Numbered from the stretch's first letter, positions 9,479 through 24,929 are shown. The stretch: DNA of 64,000 nt from Polynucleobacter sp. AP-Capit-er-40B-B4 (GCF_018882245.1 NZ_JACVOV010000002.1:372001-436000), one strand, 5' to 3'. The notes: a model not told the origin generated them from the sequence alone. A program made the numbers and translations.

Positions 9479-11566
9479 TCAAGCTTTTAGGAACTCTGCA
9501 CGAGATCCAAGCCAGCGCTCTAGGTGGCGCTCCACCAGATCTGCGTGCTCAGCAAGCAAACGGTCGGCCGCCTGCTGCGCAAGCTCAATTAACCAGGCAT
9601 CGCGTTGGAGGTCTACAAAGCGCAACATGGCATCGCCTGACTGCTTGGCGCCGAGCAACTCCCCGGGGCCGCGAAGAGATAAATCACGTTCAGCAATCAC
9701 AAATCCATCTGAGGTCTCGCGCAAAGTTTGCAAACGTTCTTTGGCCGCCATTGAAAGCGGCTCGGCATACATCAAGATGCAGACTGAATCTGCGGATCCC
9801 CTACCAACGCGCCCGCGTAATTGATGAATCTGGGCATAACCAAAACGCTCCGCATGCTCAATCACCATTAATGCGGCATTAGGCACATCCACTCCCACCT
9901 CAATCACTGTAGTAGCGACCAGAAGTTGAATTTCATTCGCTTTAAAGGCAGCCATCACCGCTGCTTTTTCTTCTGCCTTTAATCTGCCATGCACCAAGCC
10001 CACCTTAAAGTCAGGCAAAGCTTGAGTCAGCTGTTCAAAACTTTCTGTTGCTGTTTGTAATTGCAGCGCTTCAGATTCTTCGATGAGCGGGCAGACCCAG
10101 TAGGCCTGAAGTCCTTTTGATAACCAACTTTGTAGTCCGCCAATCACTTCATCACGGCGACCAGCTTTAACCACTTTAGTAGCAATCGGTTTGCGGCCAG
10201 GCGGCAACTCATCAATGACAGAAACATCCAGGTCGGCGTAATACGTCATTGCTAATGTTCTAGGTATGGGAGTAGCAGACATCATTAACTGATGACAGTA
10301 AAACAACTCTGATCCAACACGTTGCTGAATCTCTAAACGTTGTCTTACCCCAAAGCGATGTTGCTCATCAATGACTGCTAAGCCAAGTTTGGCAAAGCTC
10401 ACATTTTCTTGAATAAGTGCATGTGTACCAATAATGAGTTGGGCCTGCCCATTCTCAATCACTTCTTGCGCCAGTCGTTTCTCTTTAGCTTTTAGGCTGC
10501 CTGATAACCAAGCAATTTTTACCCCTAAAGTCTCAAACCATTCCTTCATCTTGAGGTAATGTTGCTCAGCCAAAATCTCTGTAGGCGCCATGATGGCAGC
10601 TTGATAACCATGATCCATGACCCGCGCTGCAGCCAAGGCAGCGACTACCGTCTTACCACTTCCAACATCTCCTTGTAGTAGACGGTTCATTGGAAAAGAT
10701 TTAGAGAGGTCCTTGCTTATTTCAGACCAAACGCGATCTTGCGCATTCGTTAATTTAAAAGGTAAAACTCTCAGCAAGCCTTCTTCAAAAGATTGCTCTT
10801 TAGTTGTATTTTTACCTTCATCTTGAGCTTTTGCAAAGCTTGGTGCATTTCGTTCGCGACGAATCGCATGCGCTCGCTTTAAAGAAATTTGTTGAGCCAG
10901 CAACTCTTCAAATTGCACCCTGCGCCAGGCGGGATGCGTACGCTCTAATAATGATTGAGTATTGGCGTCAGCAGGAGGCTGATGCAAATAGGTAATTGCA
11001 GATTGCAAGCTAGGCCAATCATTACTGGGTAATAGCTCTGCCATCAGTTTTTTAGGCAAGAACTCTGCCAAGCTCTCTTGCAAACTGGGGTCACGCAAAG
11101 CTTGGGTAACTGCTTTACGAATAACAGTCTGTGAAACGCCAACGCTTGCTGGATAGACTGGGGTAAGGCTATTTGGTAATGGCGCATCTGGAGCAACAGC
11201 GCGTACAGTCGGATGAACCATCTCAGAGCCTTGGAAACCATCTCGCACTTCGCCACGCACTCGAACATGGACGCCGACCGCCATCTGTTTTTGCTGGCTG
11301 GGGTAGAAATTGAGAAAGCGCAGATTCAGAGTCTCGGTCTCATCCTCAATAGTGACAACCATCTGTCTTCTGGGTCGAAATAAGACTTTGTTACGAATCA
11401 CGATACCCTGCGTCTGGGCCGAGGCAAACCTACCGCGGGCAATAGCTTCCTCAATGGTGAGTAACTCCGTCTCATTCTCATAACGGGATGGCAAGTGCAA
11501 AGCAAGGGCCATAGGGCTGTCTAAACCCATCTTTTGGAGTGTGCTTGGCGCTTGTTTAGTAGTCAT
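9479..11566 (-). CDS. recG: ATP-dependent DNA helicase RecG
   Basis: RecG remodels stalled replication forks and branched recombination intermediates. The 695-residue protein matches the E. coli length of 693. It has an N-terminal wedge/OB domain, then a superfamily 2 helicase core with Walker A (GDVGSGKT), the DEQH box (VIDEQHRFG), SATPIPRT, and motif VI as QLRGRVGRG near the C-terminal TRG region. The ATG at 11566 lies 30 bp from the divergent queA start, so its promoter must extend into queA or be embedded there. Nothing appears broken. Confidence 0.96.
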   Translation of the reverse strand: MTTKQAPSTLQKMGLDSPMALALHLPSRYENETELLTIEEAIARGRFASAQTQGIVIRNKVLFRPRRQMVVTIEDETETLNLRFLNFYPSQQKQMAVGVHVRVRGEVRDGFQGSEMVHPTVRAVAPDAPLPNSLTPVYPASVGVSQTVIRKAVTQALRDPSLQESLAEFLPKKLMAELLPSNDWPSLQSAITYLHQPPADANTQSLLERTHPAWRRVQFEELLAQQISLKRAHAIRRERNAPSFAKAQDEGKNTTKEQSFEEGLLRVLPFKLTNAQDRVWSEISKDLSKSFPMNRLLQGDVGSGKTVVAALAAARVMDHGYQAAIMAPTEILAEQHYLKMKEWFETLGVKIAWLSGSLKAKEKRLAQEVIENGQAQLIIGTHALIQENVSFAKLGLAVIDEQHRFGVRQRLEIQQRVGSELFYCHQLMMSATPIPRTLAMTYYADLDVSVIDELPPGRKPIATKVVKAGRRDEVIGGLQSWLSKGLQAYWVCPLIEESEALQLQTATESFEQLTQALPDFKVGLVHGRLKAEEKAAVMAAFKANEIQLLVATTVIEVGVDVPNAALMVIEHAERFGYAQIHQLRGRVGRGSADSVCILMYAEPLSMAAKERLQTLRETSDGFVIAERDLSLRGPGELLGAKQSGDAMLRFVDLQRDAWLIELAQQAADRLLAEHADLVERHLERWLGSRAEFLKA

Positions 11567-11596
11567 CGTTAAAATCTAATACCTGATGGTAATGCT

Positions 11597-13797
<2,201 letters not shown>

Positions 13798-13806
13798 TAG
13801 CCCTAC

Positions 13807-13823
13807 AGGGGGCTCAACCCCCT
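13807..13823 (+). repeat. GC-rich hairpin between tgt and yajC
   Basis: AGGGGG (13807-13812) pairs with CCCCCT (13818-13823) across a 5-nt loop. No T run follows, so it is a poor intrinsic terminator; it may stabilise the tgt 3' end or attenuate. A second, A/T-rich hairpin, AAAAACT (13889-13895) and AGTTTTT (13900-13906), lies just before the yajC ribosome binding site. Confidence 0.5.
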
Positions 13824-13931
13824 TCAAATCACCTCCAAAGCCCCACACAGTTTAGAATTGCGGGTTACGGCCTCAGGTTTAAAGGTCGAAAAACTCAGCA
13901 GTTTTTAATTAGTAATTAATGGAGGTTTTGT

Positions 13932-14258
13932 ATGTGGATTAGTAACGCTTTTGCCCAAGCTCCTGCAGCGGGCGCAGATTCTGGTGGCTTGATGAGCTTC
14001 CTCCCTTTGATTTTGATGTTTGCAGTTTTGTACTTCATCATGATTCGCCCACAAATGAAGCGTCAAAAAGAAACTAAGGCAATGCTTGAGTCATTAGGCG
14101 TTGGCGATGAAGTGGTTACTGTTGGCGGCATTATGGGCAAGGTAACAGCACTCAAGGACCAAGTAGTGACTGTTGAAATTTCTGCCGGTACTGAAGTGCA
14201 AATGCAAAAAGGCGCTATCACTACAGTATTGCCAAAAGGCACACTGAAGTCTGCTTAA
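13932..14258 (+). CDS. yajC: Preprotein translocase subunit YajC
   Basis: YajC is a small single-span inner-membrane protein that associates with SecDF and the Sec translocon. The 108-residue protein has one hydrophobic segment (about residues 20-38, FLPLILMFAVLYFIMIRPQ), then the family hallmark MIRPQMKRQKE and a basic/acidic cytosolic domain with VGDEVVTVGGIMGKV. A strong GGAGG ribosome binding site at 13921-13925 fixes the start. It is the first gene of yajC-secD-secF, directly downstream of queA-tgt as in many proteobacteria. Confidence 0.95.
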   Translation: MWISNAFAQAPAAGADSGGLMSFLPLILMFAVLYFIMIRPQMKRQKETKAMLESLGVGDEVVTVGGIMGKVTALKDQVVTVEISAGTEVQMQKGAITTVLPKGTLKSA

Positions 14259-14296
14259 TGCATCCGCTTAATTTGTTTGTTTAAAAGTATCTCAAT

Positions 14297-16156
14297 ATGA
14301 ATCGCTATCCTCTCTGGAAATATCTAGTTATCGCCATTGCATTGCTGATTGGCGGACTATATTCATTACCCAATTTCTATGGTGAGGCTCCAGCGGTTCA
14401 AGTCTCGTCTGCCAAACCAACCATCAAGGTTGATTTGGCAACACAGGCTCGGGTTGAAAAAATCTTGGCTGAAGCGAACATTGGCAACACTGGCATCTTC
14501 TTTGAAGTCGCTGGCAATGTAGGCTCAATCAAGGTTCGCTTTAATAACACCGATATTCAATTGCGTGCACGCGATCTCTTGCAACAAAAATTGAATAATG
14601 ATCAAAATGATCTCAACTACACCGTTGCATTAAATTTGCTATCCAATACACCGGGATGGCTTAATGCAATCAATGCATTGCCAATGCCTTTAGGACTTGA
14701 CTTACGTGGTGGCGTGTACTTCCTTCTACAGGTAGACATGAAAGGAGCAGTTCAGAAGAAGGTTACTTCTTTAGCAACGGACATTCGCAGTCAATTACGC
14801 GACAAAAATATTCGTCATCAGGGTATTGAGCGTGGCGCTGACTTCATTTCCATTAGCTTTGGTAGCACTGCTGATGCTGAGGCGGCTCGCTCTGTATTAA
14901 TGACGGCGCAACCAGAGTTGATTTGGCAGGTAAAGCCTACCGGGCTATCACCAAAAGTGATCGGTGAATTTAAGCCTACTGCCTTAAAAGAAATTCAAGA
15001 TAACGCTGTTAAGCAAAACATCATTACATTGAATAAACGCGTGAATGAGCTTGCGGTTAAAGAGCCAGTCATACAACAGCAAGGTGCTGAGCGTATTGTG
15101 GTGCAACTACCAGGCGTGCAAGATACAGCACGTGCTAAAGACATTATTGGCCGTACAGCCACACTCGAATCACGCTTAGCAGATCCACTCGTATCCACGA
15201 TCGCTCTAGGCGAAACTCCTCCTCCAGGGATGGACACCTTCCGTTTTGGCGAAAATCGTTTGGGTGTATTTAAAAAATCAGTGATCTTTAGCGGTGACCG
15301 CATTACTGATGCAAGTGCTGGCTTTGATCAAAATCAACGCCCTGCCGTCAATATCTCATTAGACGCAGCTGGTGGTCGCGTGATGCAAGAAGTAACCCGC
15401 GAAAACATTGGCAAGCCAATGGGCATGATCTTATTTGAAAAAGGCAAAGGTGAAGTACTGACTATTGCTACGATCCAAAGTGAATTTGGTTCCAAGTTCC
15501 AGATCACTGGTCAGCCTACTACCGAGAGCGCCAATGACTTAGCCCTCTTGTTACGCGCAGGCTCATTAGCAGCGCCAATGGAAATTATTGAAGAGCGGAC
15601 TATCGGACCAAGCTTGGGTGCAGAAAACATTGAGAAGGGCTTTAAGTCTCTCTTAATTGGTTTTGGTGCTATTGCTATCTTTATGATGGCTTACTACCTT
15701 TTGTTTGGCACATTCTCAGTTGTTGCGTTAGCAGTCAATCTGCTCTTGCTCATTTCAGTGCTATCCATGTTGCAAGCCACACTCACCCTGCCAGGTATTG
15801 CAGCGATGGCTTTGGCACTCGGTATGGCAATCGACTCTAACGTATTGATCAACGAACGTATTCGCGAAGAGTTGCGTAATGGCGCAGCCCCACAAACAGC
15901 CATTGCTGTAGGTTTCGATAAAGCTTGGGCAACCATCCTAGACTCTAACGTCACCACTTTAATTGCTGGTCTAGCCTTATTAGCATTTGGTTCGGGCCCT
16001 ATTAAAGGGTTCGCAGTCGTTCACTGCCTAGGTATTCTGACTTCAATGTTCTCGGCTGTCTTCTTCTCACGTGGCCTTGTCAACCTCTGGTATGGCAGAC
16101 ATAAAAAGATTCAAAAACTCGCTATCGGCCAAGTTTGGCGCCCACAGGAGAAATAA
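14297..16156 (+). CDS. secD: Protein translocase subunit SecD
   Basis: SecD is an RND-superfamily inner-membrane protein that uses the proton motive force to help release and fold exported proteins in the periplasm. The 619-residue product matches E. coli SecD (615). It has an N-terminal membrane segment (about residues 8-25), a large periplasmic part including the P1 region with the GLDLRGGVYFLLQVD signature, and five clustered C-terminal spans with ALALGMAIDSNVLINERIREE, the proton-relay Asp region. The gene lies 38 bp after yajC and 3 bp before secF. Confidence 0.97.
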   Translation: MNRYPLWKYLVIAIALLIGGLYSLPNFYGEAPAVQVSSAKPTIKVDLATQARVEKILAEANIGNTGIFFEVAGNVGSIKVRFNNTDIQLRARDLLQQKLNNDQNDLNYTVALNLLSNTPGWLNAINALPMPLGLDLRGGVYFLLQVDMKGAVQKKVTSLATDIRSQLRDKNIRHQGIERGADFISISFGSTADAEAARSVLMTAQPELIWQVKPTGLSPKVIGEFKPTALKEIQDNAVKQNIITLNKRVNELAVKEPVIQQQGAERIVVQLPGVQDTARAKDIIGRTATLESRLADPLVSTIALGETPPPGMDTFRFGENRLGVFKKSVIFSGDRITDASAGFDQNQRPAVNISLDAAGGRVMQEVTRENIGKPMGMILFEKGKGEVLTIATIQSEFGSKFQITGQPTTESANDLALLLRAGSLAAPMEIIEERTIGPSLGAENIEKGFKSLLIGFGAIAIFMMAYYLLFGTFSVVALAVNLLLLISVLSMLQATLTLPGIAAMALALGMAIDSNVLINERIREELRNGAAPQTAIAVGFDKAWATILDSNVTTLIAGLALLAFGSGPIKGFAVVHCLGILTSMFSAVFFSRGLVNLWYGRHKKIQKLAIGQVWRPQEK

Positions 16157-16159
16157 GTC

Positions 16160-17134
16160 ATGGAATTTTTCCGGATCAAAAAAGATATTCCCTTCATGCG
16201 CCATGCATTGGTGCTCAATGCGATTTCTTTAATTACTTTTTTAGCAGCAGTCTTTTTCCTTTGGCATAACGGCCTGCACCTCTCCATCGAATTTACAGGT
16301 GGTACGGTTATGGAGGTTAGTTATCCACAAACTGCGCCACTGGACTCCATTCGCTCAAAAGTTGAGAAGCTTGGTTACGCAGATACCCAAATTCAAAACT
16401 TTGGCAGTTCACGCGACGTAATGATTCGCCTGCCTTTACAAAAAGATGCTGAAGGCAAGCTGATTTCCTCTGCCGATCAAAGTACTGCAGTGATGCAGGT
16501 ACTTGATCCTGCGGCAACCGGCGTAAAGCTCCAGCGCGTTGAATTTGTTGGACCGCAGGTTGGGCGTGAACTTGCAATAGATGGATTGATGGCATTGCTA
16601 TTTGTGATTATTGGCATTGTGGTTTATCTCTCATTCCGCTTTGAGTGGAAATTTGCGGTTGCCGGCATCATCGCGAACTTGCATGACATTGTGATCATTT
16701 TGGGCTTCTTCGCATTTTTCCAATGGGAGTTCTCGCTATCTGTATTGGCGGCAGTGCTTGCAGTTCTGGGATACTCGGTAAACGAATCCGTGGTGATCTT
16801 TGACCGTATTCGCGAAAACTTCCGCAAATACCGCAAGATGAATACCCGTGAAATTATTGATAACGCAATCACTAGCACTATCAGCCGCACCGTAATTACC
16901 CACGGTAGTACGGAGATGATGGTTTTAGCAATGCTCATTTTCGGCGGCCCAACGCTGTTCTATTTCGCCTTAGCGCTGACTATTGGTATTTTGTTTGGTA
17001 TTTACTCTTCAGTCTTCGTTGCTGCAGCACTAGCTATGTGGCTTGGTGTTACACGAGAAGATTTAGTGAAGGGTGATAAAAAGCCGGATGACAATGCTCG
17101 TAATGAAGATCCCAACTTCGGGGCACGGGTTTAA
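16160..17134 (+). CDS. secF: Protein translocase subunit SecF
   Basis: SecF pairs with SecD in the auxiliary Sec translocon complex. The 324-residue protein has one N-terminal span, a short periplasmic domain beginning with the SIEFTGGTVMEVSY signature, and five C-terminal spans including VLAVLGYSVNESVVIFDRIREN, equivalent to the SecD proton-relay helix. It ends in a polar, charged tail. It is separated from secD by 3 bp and faces waaA tail-to-tail with a single base between the two stop codons. I see no terminator there. Confidence 0.97.
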   Translation: MEFFRIKKDIPFMRHALVLNAISLITFLAAVFFLWHNGLHLSIEFTGGTVMEVSYPQTAPLDSIRSKVEKLGYADTQIQNFGSSRDVMIRLPLQKDAEGKLISSADQSTAVMQVLDPAATGVKLQRVEFVGPQVGRELAIDGLMALLFVIIGIVVYLSFRFEWKFAVAGIIANLHDIVIILGFFAFFQWEFSLSVLAAVLAVLGYSVNESVVIFDRIRENFRKYRKMNTREIIDNAITSTISRTVITHGSTEMMVLAMLIFGGPTLFYFALALTIGILFGIYSSVFVAAALAMWLGVTREDLVKGDKKPDDNARNEDPNFGARV

Positions 17135-17135
17135 A

Positions 17136-19948
<2,813 letters not shown>

Positions 19949-19962
19949 CTATACTTGACCCC

Positions 19963-20577
19963 ATGAAACTTATCGGATCCCTCACCAGCCCCTACGTACG
20001 TAAAGTACGCATTGTTTTTAACGAGAAAAAGGTCGATGTTGACCTGGAATTAGAGAATGTTTGGGCCGCAGACACCAAAATAGGCGCCACAAACCCCCTA
20101 GGGAAGGTTCCCTGCCTTATTTCTGACGATGGGGATGCTATCTACGACTCACGTGTGATCGCCGAGTATGCAGATGGCCTAAGCCCTGTCAGCAGGCTCA
20201 TTCCTGCCGACAACCGGGAGCGCGCCACCGTTAAAACCTGGGAAGCCCTGGCTGACGGAATTATGGATGCCGGTATTTTGGCTCGTCTAGAGCGTACCTT
20301 GCGCCCAGCAGAGCAACAAAGCCAAACTTGGTACGACCGCCAAATGGGCAAGATCGATGCTGCCCTTCGCGAGATGTCCGAGCAGCTCGGTGAAAACCCA
20401 TGGTGTCATGGCAATCAAATGACATTAGCGGATATCGCCGTAGGTTGTGCAATTGGATATTTGCTATTTCGCTTTCCTGAAGTGAAATGGCAAACGCAAT
20501 ATCCAAACCTAGCTCGCTTGCATCAGAAATTATTACAGCGTCCTTCATTTATTGAAACTGAACCGCCTGCTGCTTAA
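19963..20577 (+). CDS. Glutathione S-transferase family protein
   Basis: This is a 204-residue cytosolic GST-like protein with an N-terminal thioredoxin-fold domain (KLIGSLTSPYVRKVRIVFNEKK, LGKVPCLISDDGDAIYDSRVIAEY with the cis-Pro and the glutathione gamma-glutamyl site) and an all-helical C-terminal domain (TLADIAVGCAIGYL, N-capping box region). It resembles the YibF/beta-like group. ATG at 19963 is chosen over the upstream 19912 start because it leads directly into the domain and leaves room for promoters against divergent purB. Substrate unknown. Confidence 0.88.
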   Translation: MKLIGSLTSPYVRKVRIVFNEKKVDVDLELENVWAADTKIGATNPLGKVPCLISDDGDAIYDSRVIAEYADGLSPVSRLIPADNRERATVKTWEALADGIMDAGILARLERTLRPAEQQSQTWYDRQMGKIDAALREMSEQLGENPWCHGNQMTLADIAVGCAIGYLLFRFPEVKWQTQYPNLARLHQKLLQRPSFIETEPPAA

Positions 20578-20595
20578 TTAATTTACTACTTAAAT

Positions 20596-20627
20596 AAAAA
20601 AGCCAATCAAAACTGATTGGCTTTTTT
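20596..20627. terminator. Bidirectional terminator between GST gene and mnmA
   Basis: Stem GCCAATCA (20602-20609) and TGATTGGC (20614-20621), loop AAAC, flanked by six A on the left and six T on the right. It can therefore terminate transcription on both strands and serves two convergent genes. Confidence 0.93.
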
Positions 20628-20644
20628 GTATCTGATGACGAAAT

Positions 20645-21757
20645 TTATGCGGAAATAATTCCACCACCTAAACAAATTTCACCGTCATAGAGAACGGCTG
20701 ATTGTCCGGGTGTTACTGCCCACTGCGCATCTGGAAAACTCAATTCAAAACTTTGCGCATCATTGCCGGCGATTAAGGTGCAAGCTGAATCAGCTTGACG
20801 ATAACGCGTCTTAGCAGAATAATTTCCAGGTATTGGCGCTGCGCCAGATACCCAGCTAGCGTCCATTGCAGAAAGCTTGTGAGCCAATAGCCACGGGTGC
20901 TCGTGGCCCTGCGCTACATACAACGTATTGTTCGGAATATCTTTACGTGCTACATACCAAGCATCACCGTTACCATCTTGGCTGCCACCTAAACCAATAC
21001 CTTTACGCTGCCCCAAAGTAAAGAACGCTAAACCCATATGCTCACCTACCGTCTTACCCTCTGGCGTTTTAATGGGGCCTGGTATACGAGGTAAATAGCG
21101 GTTTAAGAATTCTCTAAAAGGACGTTCGCCAATAAAACAAATTCCAGTGGAGTCTTTTTTCTTTGCATTGTGCAAGCCAATTTGCTCAGCAAGTTTTCTA
21201 ACTTCCGTTTTAGGAATTTCACCAAGCGGGAACATCACATTCGCTAACTGCTGCTGTGTTAAACGATGCAAAAAATAACTTTGGTCTTTGCTAGCATCAA
21301 CTGCTTTTAATAGCTGAACTTTCCCACCCTCATGACGCACGCGCGCATAGTGACCAGTGGCAATTGCATCAGCCCCTAAGCTCATAGCGTGGTCCAAGAA
21401 TGCCTTGAACTTAATTTCGGCATTACATAAGACATCGGGATTGGGTGTTCGCCCTGCAGCGTATTCGCGCAAAAAATCGGCAAATACACGTTCACGGTAT
21501 TCGGCAGCAAAATTGACTGCCTCAACATCAATACCGATCATATCGGCCACTGACACCACATCTAGCCAGTCCTGGCGAGCAGAACAGTACTCGTCGTTGT
21601 CATCGTCCTCCCAATTCTTCATGAATAGGCCAATAACTTCAAAACCTTGCTCCTTGAGCATCCAGGCGGCAACCGACGAATCTACCCCTCCAGACATGCC
21701 AATAACGACTTTCTTGGTCTGAGAGGAAGGGATTGCGGAAGAATTGAGCGGGATCAT
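20645..21757 (-). CDS. mnmA: tRNA-specific 2-thiouridylase MnmA
   Basis: MnmA thiolates U34 of tRNA-Lys, Glu and Gln using ATP and sulfur relayed to a catalytic cysteine. The 370-residue protein from ATG 21757 starts shortly before the PP-loop [18 protein letters not shown]. The two working cysteines are in [12 protein letters not shown] and [15 protein letters not shown]. The longer frame from 21847 has no family support. The C-terminal beta-barrel part ends in [12 protein letters not shown]. It shares a terminator with the GST gene and is divergent from the transhydrogenase operon. Confidence 0.96.
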   Translation of the reverse strand: MIPLNSSAIPSSQTKKVVIGMSGGVDSSVAAWMLKEQGFEVIGLFMKNWEDDDNDEYCSARQDWLDVVSVADMIGIDVEAVNFAAEYRERVFADFLREYAAGRTPNPDVLCNAEIKFKAFLDHAMSLGADAIATGHYARVRHEGGKVQLLKAVDASKDQSYFLHRLTQQQLANVMFPLGEIPKTEVRKLAEQIGLHNAKKKDSTGICFIGERPFREFLNRYLPRIPGPIKTPEGKTVGEHMGLAFFTLGQRKGIGLGGSQDGNGDAWYVARKDIPNNTLYVAQGHEHPWLLAHKLSAMDASWVSGAAPIPGNYSAKTRYRQADSACTLIAGNDAQSFELSFPDAQWAVTPGQSAVLYDGEICLGGGIISA

Positions 21758-21864
21758 CAAAAAATGCGAGAATTCAATATAAGCTGACAGACCATATTGT
21801 AGAAGTCTTAGCCCGATTTCACAGGATTTTGGGCAAAAACCAAGCAAGCGGACTTAGGGGTAAG

Positions 21865-21890
21865 TAAATAGGTGCAATGAGGCCTATTTA
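21865..21890 (+). promoter_or_regulatory. Inverted repeat upstream of the transhydrogenase operon
   Basis: A perfect 8-bp inverted repeat, TAAATAGG (21865-21872) and CCTATTTA (21883-21890), is separated by 10 bp and ends 44 bp before the pntAA start codon. The spacing and symmetry suit a dimeric regulator or an RNA hairpin in the leader. No matching regulator is recognised in the window. Confidence 0.4.
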
Positions 21891-21934
21891 ACTAAAATAG
21901 ATTTTTTGAAAAATTTTGCTTTTGGAGACATGCC

Positions 21935-23065
21935 ATGCGCATAGGAGTGCCACTGGAAACAAGGCCTGGGGAAACTCGAGTAGCCGCCACACCAGAAACC
22001 GTTAAAAAACTCATTGGTCAAGGTCATACCGTCGTTATTCAGAAAGACGCTGGCGTAAAAGCCAGTCAACCTGACTCTGCGTATGAAACCGTTGGCGCGA
22101 CTATTGGTAGTGCGACTGATGCATTTGGTGCTGAGATCGTTCTTAAAGTACGCGCTCCTGAAGCCGCCGAATTAAAACAAATTAAATCTGGCGCCGTGCT
22201 CCTTGGAATGCTCGATCCATTTGATAACGACATGATTGCTGCAATGGCGGCTCAAGGCGTCACTGCATTCTCATTAGAAGCTGCACCGCGTACAACACGC
22301 GCACAAAGCATGGACGTCTTATCTTCACAAGCAAATATTGCCGGATATAAAGCGGTCATGGTTGCTGCGAATGAATATCAACGCTTCATGCCAATGCTCA
22401 TGACTGCCGCAGGAACTGTTAAAGCAGCCCGCGTACTCATCTTGGGTGCTGGTGTTGCTGGCTTGCAAGCTATTGCCACTGCAAAACGTCTTGGTGCAGT
22501 AATTGAAGCATCGGATGTTCGTCCTGCAGCTAAAGAACAAATTGAATCTCTAGGCGCCAAGTTTGTTGACGTTCCTTATGAGACTGATGAAGAGCGTGAA
22601 ATTGCTCAAGGCGTTGGCGGCTATGCCCGCCCAATGCCTGAAGCCTGGATGAAGCGTCAGGCAGCCTTAGTTGCTGAACGCGCTCAACAAGCAGACATCG
22701 TCATTACTACTGCTTTGATTCCTGGGCGCAAACCTCCTGTCCTCCTGCATAGCGACACCGTGGCCAATATGAAGCCAGGCTCAATCGTGATCGACTTAGC
22801 TGCAGGTAAAGGTGATAACGGTTCAGGTAACTGCCCTTTAACTCAGGCGGATAAAGTCATTGATGTGAATGGTGTGAAGATTGTCGGCTACACAAATTTA
22901 GCCAGCATGGTAGCAGCGGATGCATCTGCACTCTACTCACGCAACTTGCTCGATTTCATGAAGCTGATTGTGGACAAAGAAGCGAAGTTGGTGATTCCAA
23001 CTGATGACGATATCGTCACCGCTTGTTTAATGTGTCGCGATGGTCAAGCCATTCGCAAAAACTAA
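21935..23065 (+). CDS. pntAA: NAD(P)+ transhydrogenase alpha subunit, part 1 (NAD-binding domain)
   Basis: This is the soluble domain I of the proton-translocating transhydrogenase, which binds NAD(H). The 376-residue protein carries RPGETRVAATPETVKKL near the start and the Rossmann motif GAGVAGLQAIATAKRLGA in the middle, and shows the alanine dehydrogenase/PNT fold. In E. coli PntA is a single longer chain; here the alpha subunit is split into this soluble part and the 112-residue membrane part that follows, as in Rhodospirillum and many betaproteobacteria. The complex makes NADPH from NADH at the cost of proton motive force. Confidence 0.95.
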   Translation: MRIGVPLETRPGETRVAATPETVKKLIGQGHTVVIQKDAGVKASQPDSAYETVGATIGSATDAFGAEIVLKVRAPEAAELKQIKSGAVLLGMLDPFDNDMIAAMAAQGVTAFSLEAAPRTTRAQSMDVLSSQANIAGYKAVMVAANEYQRFMPMLMTAAGTVKAARVLILGAGVAGLQAIATAKRLGAVIEASDVRPAAKEQIESLGAKFVDVPYETDEEREIAQGVGGYARPMPEAWMKRQAALVAERAQQADIVITTALIPGRKPPVLLHSDTVANMKPGSIVIDLAAGKGDNGSGNCPLTQADKVIDVNGVKIVGYTNLASMVAADASALYSRNLLDFMKLIVDKEAKLVIPTDDDIVTACLMCRDGQAIRKN

Positions 23066-23090
23066 CAGCACAAAATACTAAGGAAATATT

Positions 23091-23429
23091 ATGGATCTCG
23101 CTGCCTTTCAAAGCATCCTCACCGTTCAAAACATTACCGTGTTTGTTTTGGCCATTTTTGTTGGCTATCACGTAGTTTGGAACGTTACCCCAGCATTGCA
23201 TACACCTTTAATGGCGGTAACTAATGCAATCTCCGGCATCATCATCGTTGGCGCATTACTTCAAACTGAAGTAATCGGTGGCGATGAAATCACCCTAACC
23301 AGCATTATTGGTGCCGTTGCCGTATTCCTTGCCTCAATTAATATTTTTGGTGGCTTTATGGTCACCCGTCGCATGCTTGAAATGTTCAAGAAAAAGGCTC
23401 CTAAGGCTGATGCGGCTGGAACTAAATAA
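23091..23429 (+). CDS. pntAB: NAD(P)+ transhydrogenase alpha subunit, part 2 (membrane domain)
   Basis: This 112-residue protein holds the alpha-subunit share of membrane domain II. Three to four hydrophobic segments are visible (about residues 12-30, 36-55 and 60-85), with the family stretch [22 protein letters not shown] Lys-rich tail follows. It lies 25 bp after pntAA and 33 bp before pntB, so all three parts are translated from one message. Length and segmentation agree with split-type PntA2 proteins. Confidence 0.95.
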   Translation: MDLAAFQSILTVQNITVFVLAIFVGYHVVWNVTPALHTPLMAVTNAISGIIIVGALLQTEVIGGDEITLTSIIGAVAVFLASINIFGGFMVTRRMLEMFKKKAPKADAAGTK

Positions 23430-23462
23430 ACCTAGAACAAGACCTATATAGAGACCAAAACT

Positions 23463-24830
23463 ATGTCAAACATAACCGCTATTTCTTATCTCATTTCATC
23501 GGTGTTGTTCATCCTCGCATTGCGTGGTTTGTCTTCACCAACCACCTCACGCCAAGGTAATACCTTCGGCATGGTGGGTATGCTGCTTGCTGTGATCACG
23601 ACATTCATGATCCCAGACTTTAAGCCTGTATTTTCATTAATCATTGCTGCAATCGTTGGTGGCGCCATTATTGGAACCATTGCTGCCAAGCGTGTGCAAA
23701 TGACTAAGATGCCTGAGTTGGTAGCTTTGATGCACTCCTTTGTAGGTTTGTCAGCTGTATTGATCGCGATTGCCGCAGTCTTTAATCCAGCACATGACCA
23801 CACGGGCGCACAAAAGATTGAACTCTTTATTGGCGCGTTTATTGGTGCCATTACCTTTACTGCATCGGTAATTGCATTCGGTAAGCTGTCTGGCAAGGTC
23901 AGCGGTAAACCAGTTACTTTTGCTGGTCAACATTTACTCAACCTTCTCTTAGCAATCACTATGGTTGGCGGCGGCGTAATGTACTTCATGACTGGTAGTC
24001 ATGAAGCATTCCTAGTAATGTGTGCGGTTGCTCTAGTGTTGGGTGTAACTTTGATCATTCCTATCGGCGGTGCCGATATGCCAGTAGTTGTATCGATGCT
24101 CAACAGTTATTCTGGTTGGGCTGCAGCAGGTATTGGTTTCACCTTAAATAACCCTGTATTGATTATTGCCGGTGCTTGCGTAGGCTCTTCTGGCGCGATT
24201 CTTTCTTACATTATGTGTAAGGCGATGAACCGCTCTATCCTGGCAGTGTTGCTTGGCGGCTTTGGTGCCGAAGCTGCTGCAGGTGGTGGCGATGACGGCG
24301 GCCCTAAAAACTACAAAACAGGTTCACCTGAAGATGCAGCTTTCTTAATGGAAAACGCTGACACTGTGATCATTGTTCCCGGTTATGGCTTAGCGGTTGC
24401 TCGTGCTCAGCACGCATTGAAAGAATTAACTGAAAAGTTAACTCACCATGGTGTTACTGTGAAATACGCTATTCACCCAGTTGCCGGCCGTATGCCTGGT
24501 CACATGAACGTTCTCTTGGCCGAAGCGGAAGTGCCATACGATCAAGTGTTCGAGATGGAAGATATCAACAGTGATTTTGGTCAGGCTGACGTGGTCTTAG
24601 TACTTGGTGCTAACGACGTGGTTAACCCAGCAGCCCGGACTCCAGGCAGCCCAATCTTTGGTATGCCAATCCTGGAGGCGTTTAAAGCTAAAACCATTAT
24701 CGTTAACAAGCGCTCAATGGCTGCTGGTTATGCTGGCTTAGACAATGAACTCTTCTACATGGATAAAACCATGATGGTCTTCGGGGATGCGAAGAAAGTC
24801 GTGGAAGATATGGTTAAGGCAGTTGAGTAA
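23463..24830 (+). CDS. pntB: NAD(P)+ transhydrogenase beta subunit
   Basis: PntB contributes most of membrane domain II and the NADP-binding domain III. The 455-residue protein has about nine N-terminal membrane spans up to about residue 260, then a soluble domain with the NADP signatures VPGYGLAVARAQHAL, GRMPGHMNVLLAEA, LGANDVVNPAAR and NKRSMAAGYAGLDNELFY. Length matches E. coli PntB (462). A clear terminator follows 24 nt after the stop, ending the pntAA-pntAB-pntB operon. Confidence 0.97.
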   Translation: MSNITAISYLISSVLFILALRGLSSPTTSRQGNTFGMVGMLLAVITTFMIPDFKPVFSLIIAAIVGGAIIGTIAAKRVQMTKMPELVALMHSFVGLSAVLIAIAAVFNPAHDHTGAQKIELFIGAFIGAITFTASVIAFGKLSGKVSGKPVTFAGQHLLNLLLAITMVGGGVMYFMTGSHEAFLVMCAVALVLGVTLIIPIGGADMPVVVSMLNSYSGWAAAGIGFTLNNPVLIIAGACVGSSGAILSYIMCKAMNRSILAVLLGGFGAEAAAGGGDDGGPKNYKTGSPEDAAFLMENADTVIIVPGYGLAVARAQHALKELTEKLTHHGVTVKYAIHPVAGRMPGHMNVLLAEAEVPYDQVFEMEDINSDFGQADVVLVLGANDVVNPAARTPGSPIFGMPILEAFKAKTIIVNKRSMAAGYAGLDNELFYMDKTMMVFGDAKKVVEDMVKAVE

Positions 24831-24854
24831 TTCAACTCAGAATATCAAATAATT

Positions 24855-24876
24855 AACCGCCTTCGGGCGGTTTTTT
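24855..24876 (+). terminator. Rho-independent terminator of the pnt operon
   Basis: Stem AACCGCC (24855-24861) and GGCGGTT (24866-24872) with a stable C(TTCG)G tetraloop, followed by more T. Confidence 0.95.
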
Positions 24877-24929
24877 ATTACACTAAATACACTTCTTAAT
24901 CTTATTACCCCATCTTACGAGAGCTTGCT

